DNA from: Xylaria sp. FL1777
Taxonomy: Eukaryota; Ascomycota; Sordariomycetes; Xylariales; Xylariaceae
Direction of reading: 5' to 3'
NCBI GenBank assembly: GCA_022578965.1
Contig: MU400668.1
Span: 31,357 to 95,356 of the forward strand
Length of the DNA stretch: 64,000 bases
Shown here: positions 58,616 through 64,000 of the stretch, piece after piece
Layout of the letters: each line of letters starts with the position of its first letter
Position numbering within the stretch: the first letter of the stretch is position 1
The notes under the pieces: model-generated
The model's database searches: none
Told to the model about the DNA's origin: nothing
What the model saw: the letters and a program-made list of their open reading frames with translations, nothing else
Program-made: the position numbers and the translations under genes

Positions 58616-61424
58616 TAATTTATATTATTATTTAAAAGTTAAGCAAAAGCTTTTAATAGCATTTTACTTTAAAACTAATAAACAAACAAAACAAATAAAC
58701 TAAATAATTAAAAGCTATTTTAAGTACTTTATAAATAATAAACAAACTAATTAGCCTTAACTTTTATTTTAAGCCTTTTTTGCTATAAATTTTGCTATTA
58801 ATTCTATAACTAAACAATTATTTTTTAAAGCTTTATATAGTTATATGCTAGAATTCTGTTTGTTTATTAAAAACAACTTTATATTAAAAAAGATTTTAGC
58901 TATATAAAAACGTTTTAATAAATTATAAACTATTAAAAACAAAATAATAAAGCAATAGCAAATTATAACTAATAAATATACGGAACACTATAATAATAAG
59001 TATAAACTTATAACCTTTAAAACTAAAAACTTAGTAATATTATTAATAAAAAATATTAAGTTTAAAAATAAAAAGTTAGCGCTTAAGTTTATTAAACCTT
59101 TTTAAATTCTTTTTATAGTTAGTTTATAAGCATATTATATTAATTTCTTAAAACAATATAGCTATTTTTATTTTGTTTTTTTAATTTAGCTGCTTAAGCT
59201 TTAAAAAGCTAAACATAAGTATAGTTTGCTTATGTTAAACCTTAAAAATAAGTTAAAAAAATAAAAAGTTAAAAATATAATAAATAAAATAACTTATAAT
59301 AAAGAAAAATATTATTTTATTAAGTAAAAAAGCTAGCTAACTAAGTATAATTAGTAAATATTTATTATTAATATTATAGCTTTTAAAGCAATTAAAAACT
59401 TTAAAAAGCGCTTAAGTTATAAAAAAAAAGTAAAACTATTAAGCTAACAAAATAGTATTAATTTATTATTAATTTAGCTATAAATTAAAGCTTAAATATG
59501 TTATATATATTAACTAGTTATTTTTTTGTTTTTAATTACGTAATAAAAATTACATTTATTGCTTTAAGTTTTAAAATATTTGCGCTTTACTAATAAGCTA
59601 CATATAAAAACGCTATAAATAAGTTATAATATTTTTACAAAAAAGCTCTAAAATATTAATTATTAAACTTTAAAATATTTTTATATTAAAAAAAGCTAAC
59701 TAAATACTTTTATTTATGCTTATTAGCAATAGTTAATATAGCTTTATGCATATTTTTTTTAAAAGAAATAAAAGCAGCCTTTTAAGCTGCATATTTATAG
59801 TTTATAATTTGCACTTTAAATATAATTAAACAAGCATATTACTAGCGTTAAAAATAGTTTTAATTCTATTAAAAAATCCCATAAAATTAGTTTAAATAAA
59901 GCTACTTATAGCGTTTATATAAAAAAGCTTAATAGCTTAGCAAGCTAAAAATTTGCGCTTTGCTATTAAATGCTTATATTTAGCACAATATTTTTGTATT
60001 ATTAATTATTAGCTGAACTTTATACGAAATAAAAATAAAACAACTTATTTTTATATTGCTAACTTTATTAATTAATTAAAACTAAGCTTTATAAGTTAAC
60101 AAAAAACACAAAAATGCCTTTAGGAAATAAAACTATATAGCTATAAAGTTAATATAATAATTGTTTAAAGTCTTTTAAATAATAGCGCAATTTTTATTTA
60201 TAATAACTTTTTTATAGTTGTTTTTTTAAAAAACAAAAAAATAAACAAACTAGTTTAATAACTTTTAAATATATATTACATTAAAATATAATATAGCAAG
60301 CAGCTAACCTATTAATAAAACTAATTTAAAATAAATATAAATTAACTTATAAGCTTGCATAAAGTATAGCTGTTTATATAGCTTATATAAGCTATTATTT
60401 TTAGGTTTTTAAATTTGTAAACTATATTTAAAAGCAAGCTATTTTTTAGCTAAAATGCCTTTTTAAAACGCTTAAAACAAAGCTAATATATTAATAAACT
60501 ACTTAAAACTATTGCTTTTTTAATAGTTTTATACTTTTTGTTTTTAGCTTTAGTAGTTTGCTTGTAAAGTTTATAAATAAAAGTTACTATAAAAACAAGC
60601 TAACGCTTAGTTAGCATAAAAACTTTAACATTTGCATTAAAATTAAACTTATTTCTTACGTTATTTATATTAAAATTATGTAAAACAGCATTTAGATCTT
60701 TATTTAAATTTATAAGGTTTAAATTATTTTTATTTTTATTTTTATTTTTTTTTTTTAACCTATAAAAAGCTTAATAATGTTTATATTTTTATTAAAATTA
60801 AAGCTGTTTTAAAAAAAAAGCAGACCGCTAGAACTTTTATTTCTATTATTAAAATTATTGGATTTTTAGCAAAAAAGTTTGTTAAAATCTTGTTTTATAA
60901 TAAAATCAAACTTATTTCTAGATAAATTTGGGCATAAAGCAAGTTATAATAATTTTTTGCGTTTATATTTATAACTATAGCTTTAACTATAATTGCGTTT
61001 ATATATACTACTTTTAATTACTGCAGGTTTAAGTAGCATAATTGTAATATAAATAGTAATTAAAAAAAAAGCAGAAGAAATATAAAATAAGTATAAAAAT
61101 AGCAGTAGTAAAATGTATAGCTAAAACTAATTGTTTAGCAGCAGTTAAAAAAAGAAAAAAAAAAAAAAAGAAAAAAAAAAGAACATATAGCAACAAAAGT
61201 ATAAGTGTAAGACCTGCTATAAATATAGCATAAAACAAACATAACTTAACACGTAAACATAAGCATAAGTATATAAATACTTTAATTACTATATTGCACA
61301 AGCATTTTATTTAATATACTACATTTATACTTAATTATTTTATACTACTTTACTTTATTACTTATACTTAAGATTAATTACTTTAATTGATTTTATTTGT
61401 ATATAGGTTAAAAATAACCTAATT

Positions 61425-61440
61425 AAGAAAAGAAAAGTAG
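61425..61440 (+). other. Polypurine tract
   Basis: AAGAAAAGAAAAG-type purine run immediately before the 3' LTR, the plus-strand primer site of LTR retrotransposons. Its position fixes the element's orientation as +. Confidence 0.7.
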
Positions 61441-61441
61441 T

Positions 61442-61634
61442 TATTATAACTAGGCTACTTAAGTACTTTAGCACATATTACAGATTACATGTATATATAA
61501 GATATCTTTTTTATACTTATTTTATAAGAGTTTCTTCTCTTTTTCAAGCTTTAGTTTTATTAAATACTTACTATAAAACTAAAGATATATTAACTATTAT
61601 ACTTAACCTTTAATGCTTTATACCTTCTGTAACA
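61442..61634 (+). repeat. 3' long terminal repeat
   Basis: Second copy of the 193-bp LTR. The terminal TG has become TA and several G/C positions have changed to A/T relative to the left copy. Confidence 0.88.
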
Positions 61635-64000
61635 ATTATTTTTTTTTTTTTATAATTATTGTTTTAATAATTTTATATTTTCTTTTTTGTAAGTTTTTTT
61701 TTTTTATTTTCTGTTTTTTGTTTTTTATACTTATTATGTTTAATAAAGTTTTTAAAAAACCTTGCTTGTTGCATTTTAAATAAAAAGCTTAATAAAACTT
61801 TGCTTTGCTTTTTTTTATTAAACTAAAATTAATTAAAATAGCTTTATATTTTTGCTATAATTATTATAGCATAAAATATTTAATATTAAAATTTAACTTT
61901 AATTAATATATTAAATATATTATAGCTAAATAAGCAAATTATAACGCTAAAAGTTTGTTTTTAAAGCAAATATAACAGCTTATTTTTTAGTACAAAAAGC
62001 TAAAAAATAAATTAAACTTGCTAATAAAAAAGCATAAAAAAATAAATATAAAAATCTGTTGTTTTAAATAATAAAAAAAATTATAGTAAAAAAAAATAGC
62101 TATTATTATAGCTTATAGTTTAAATAATTTAAAAAAGCTTAAATAAATTAAAGCAAAAAAGCGTTATATAGCTAAAAAACAAAAATAACGCATTAAAGTA
62201 ATATAATTATTATTAGTTATACTTTTAAAGTTTAATTAAAACGTATTAAACGTTTTATTTAAAGTTAATTTTTTTTTTTAGTTTTAACTAGTTAAAATAT
62301 TAATAATAAAACTAATTTATAATTATTTTAGCAGTTTTTAAGTATTTTTTAAGTTTTTAAATATTATTAATATATAAATATCTTTTTTATTTAATAAAAT
62401 ATTTAATATTATTATTGTTTTAACAAAAATCTAATATATTTTTAACTTTATAAATGTTTTAATTTGTTTTTATTTTTAGTTATGTTTTAATAAATGTTTT
62501 AATAAGTACTAGTTTTAATAAAAAAATATAAAAAACAAAGTAAATTTATATATTTTTTAATAATAATAGTTTATAATTAATAAATAAAATAATTTTTTTA
62601 ATTTTAAAAAAGCTAAATTTTTTAAATTTTAATTTATTGTTTAGTTATTTTGTTTTAATTTAAAAAATATTAATGTTTGCATTTTGTTTTTGTTATAATA
62701 AATAAACTTTGTTTTTTTTTTAAAAAAACTAGTTTTTTAGTTCGTTTTTTATTATAATATATTAATATTTATTATTATAAAAACTAAAAATATAATTATA
62801 GTTTAACTTATATTGTTTTAATTTTTATTATAATAGTTTTTGCTTAAAGTATTATAATTAAAATAATAAATGCTTTTATTAATGTTTTTTTTTGTTTTTT
62901 AGTAGTTATTTACTATTTATAAACAGCTTTATATAAAAATATATTTATATTTTTGTTTATTAATATATTATATAAAATTTATATTATTAATAATAAGTTT
63001 ACTTAATTATTTTATTAATAGTTAATATAACTTTATAAATATTGTTTTAATATTTAGTTTAGTTTTTTTGTTTGTTTATTTATTTATAAGTAATAAATAA
63101 TTAAAAACTTTAATTTAATACTAATAAGTTTAAAAAAACTAGTTTTAAACTTAAAACTAAACAATTTATTTTAGTTTAAAATAATTTTTTTTAATAACTT
63201 ATGTTTATTTAAATATTAATATATAAAAGTATATACAAATTATTTAATTATTATATTTTCTTTAAATAATAAAAAGTAAACATATTTAATAAGTTTATTA
63301 ATAATAATTTATATTTTATTATATTATACTTTTATAATTAAATTAGTTAATAAAAGTAATACTATAATAAAATTTTAAATAATAATATATTATATTTATT
63401 TAAGTATTTATATAAGTTATAGCAGTTTATAAAGCTTATATTAAGCTATTTTAGCTTTATTACAAATATTATATTTTTTTATAATAGCTTTAATTATGTT
63501 TTATAGTTTTAAAAAATTGTATTTTTTTTATAGTTGTTTAATTATTTTTATTGCTTTTTAATATTTATATAATAAATATTTATAAAATTTTTTAATAAAC
63601 TTATTTTATAAAAGTTTTAGTAAATAAACTTTACGTTTATATATTAGCTTGTTTTTTTTTAATTTTTTGTGTTTTTATAGTTTTATTAACTTTTTTAAGT
63701 TATAAGCTTATTATAGTTATATATTTATAAAGTTTTTAAGTATAACTTTAATTTTTAAGCTTTTATTTCTTTAAAAATATAATACTTAAATGTTTTTTTT
63801 TAGAACTTTAAATTTTTTTTAACTTTATTAGCTAAATATATTTGCTTAAATGTTTTTTTTTTTTTTAATATAATATATTTTAAAGTTAAATTTAAAGAAA
63901 AAAATTATTTAATTTTTATATTGTTTAATAATTTTTTATATAGTTATAAATTTTATTAAGTTTTAATAATTTAAATAAATTTTAATTAGCTTTATAGTTT

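Larger units (their letters stand above)
53776..61634 (+). mobile_element. Degraded Ty3/Gypsy LTR retrotransposon
   Basis: A 7.86-kb element bounded by two 193-bp direct repeats, each ending in ...CTGTAACA; the left copy begins TGTCATAACT. Internal remains on the + strand occur in the order of Ty3/Gypsy pol: reverse transcriptase (about 56630-57000), an integrase zinc-binding region (about 58165-58300), integrase core (58404-58607) and a conserved block after it (about 59075-59160). A polypurine tract lies just before the right LTR. Every coding segment is interrupted by stops and replaced by AT-biased codons. The LTR differences are nearly all transitions, as in RIP. No clear 5-bp target duplication could be matched (ATAGT left, ATTAT right). 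Confidence 0.88.
52230..64000. other. AT-rich isochore, probably RIP-mutated
   Basis: From about 52,230 to the end of the window the sequence becomes extremely AT-rich, with stop codons in every frame and no intact gene. The change is abrupt. The recognisable content is a degraded Ty3/Gypsy element. Near-total C-to-T/G-to-A drift in repeats is the signature of repeat-induced point mutation. Such tracts occur as dispersed isochores, at subtelomeres and at centromeres. The window end prevents telling which. The region right of 61,640 is still poorer in G and C than the retrotransposon and may be a second, older element. Confidence 0.88.

Noticed and set aside
61029..61301. 90-codon minus-strand frame with apparent membrane segments
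   Set aside because: Produced by poly-A/T runs inside the degraded retrotransposon on the strand opposite to pol.
53771..61639. 5-bp target-site duplication of the retrotransposon
   Set aside because: Flanks read ATAGT and ATTAT. The third-position A/T difference is not explained by RIP, so the duplication is not claimed.

Overview
The window reads as genomic DNA of a filamentous ascomycete (Pezizomycotina, most likely Sordariomycetes). The evidence is many short GT-AG introns (about 45-130 bases) with TACTAAC/GCTAAC-like branch sites, a fused bioD-bioA biotin gene, a Zn2Cys6 regulator, an AA9 polysaccharide monooxygenase, a fungal GH31 alpha-glucosidase, and a long AT-rich tract whose repeats differ almost only by transitions, as expected from repeat-induced point mutation (RIP). 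Splice junctions were assigned by reading frame, splice signals and family conservation. They are predictions.

Left part (1-8.9 kb). The bifunctional biotin gene bioDA (+) is followed, convergently, by a five-exon cytochrome P450 (-) with a small AT-rich island between them. A 3.5 kb gene-free stretch follows. It holds two small non-autonomous transposons: a tRNA-derived SINE flanked by a perfect 17-bp duplication, and a 247-bp MITE with long nested inverted repeats and TA target sites.

Middle part (8.9-24 kb). An old-yellow-enzyme reductase, a DUF1776 membrane/SDR-like protein, the polyadenylation factor Yth1, a GH31 alpha-glucosidase with an unusual hydrophobic N-terminal extension, a Zn2Cys6 transcription factor followed by an unrecognised protein, an AA9 LPMO and a small acidic secreted protein. 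The hydrolase, LPMO and secreted proteins suggest a plant- or litter-associated lifestyle.

After a 4.3-kb gene-poor gap come mostly core genes (28-51.5 kb): ribosomal protein uS19 (RPS15, seven exons), a 59-residue charged ORF, Spt5, a WDR68/DCAF7-type WD40 protein, phosphopantetheine adenylyltransferase (CAB4-like), an SDR, a secreted PAN-like cysteine-rich protein, an Atg28-like coiled-coil protein and a 75-residue DUF1748 protein with a two-codon first exon. TACCTA/TAGGTA-rich words recur throughout the intergenic DNA.

Right end (52.2-64 kb). An AT-rich isochore without intact genes. Inside it is a RIP-degraded Ty3/Gypsy LTR retrotransposon (53776-61634) with two 193-bp LTRs, a polypurine tract, and recognisable reverse transcriptase and integrase remains in the + orientation. 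No CRISPR array, rRNA or intact tRNA was seen.
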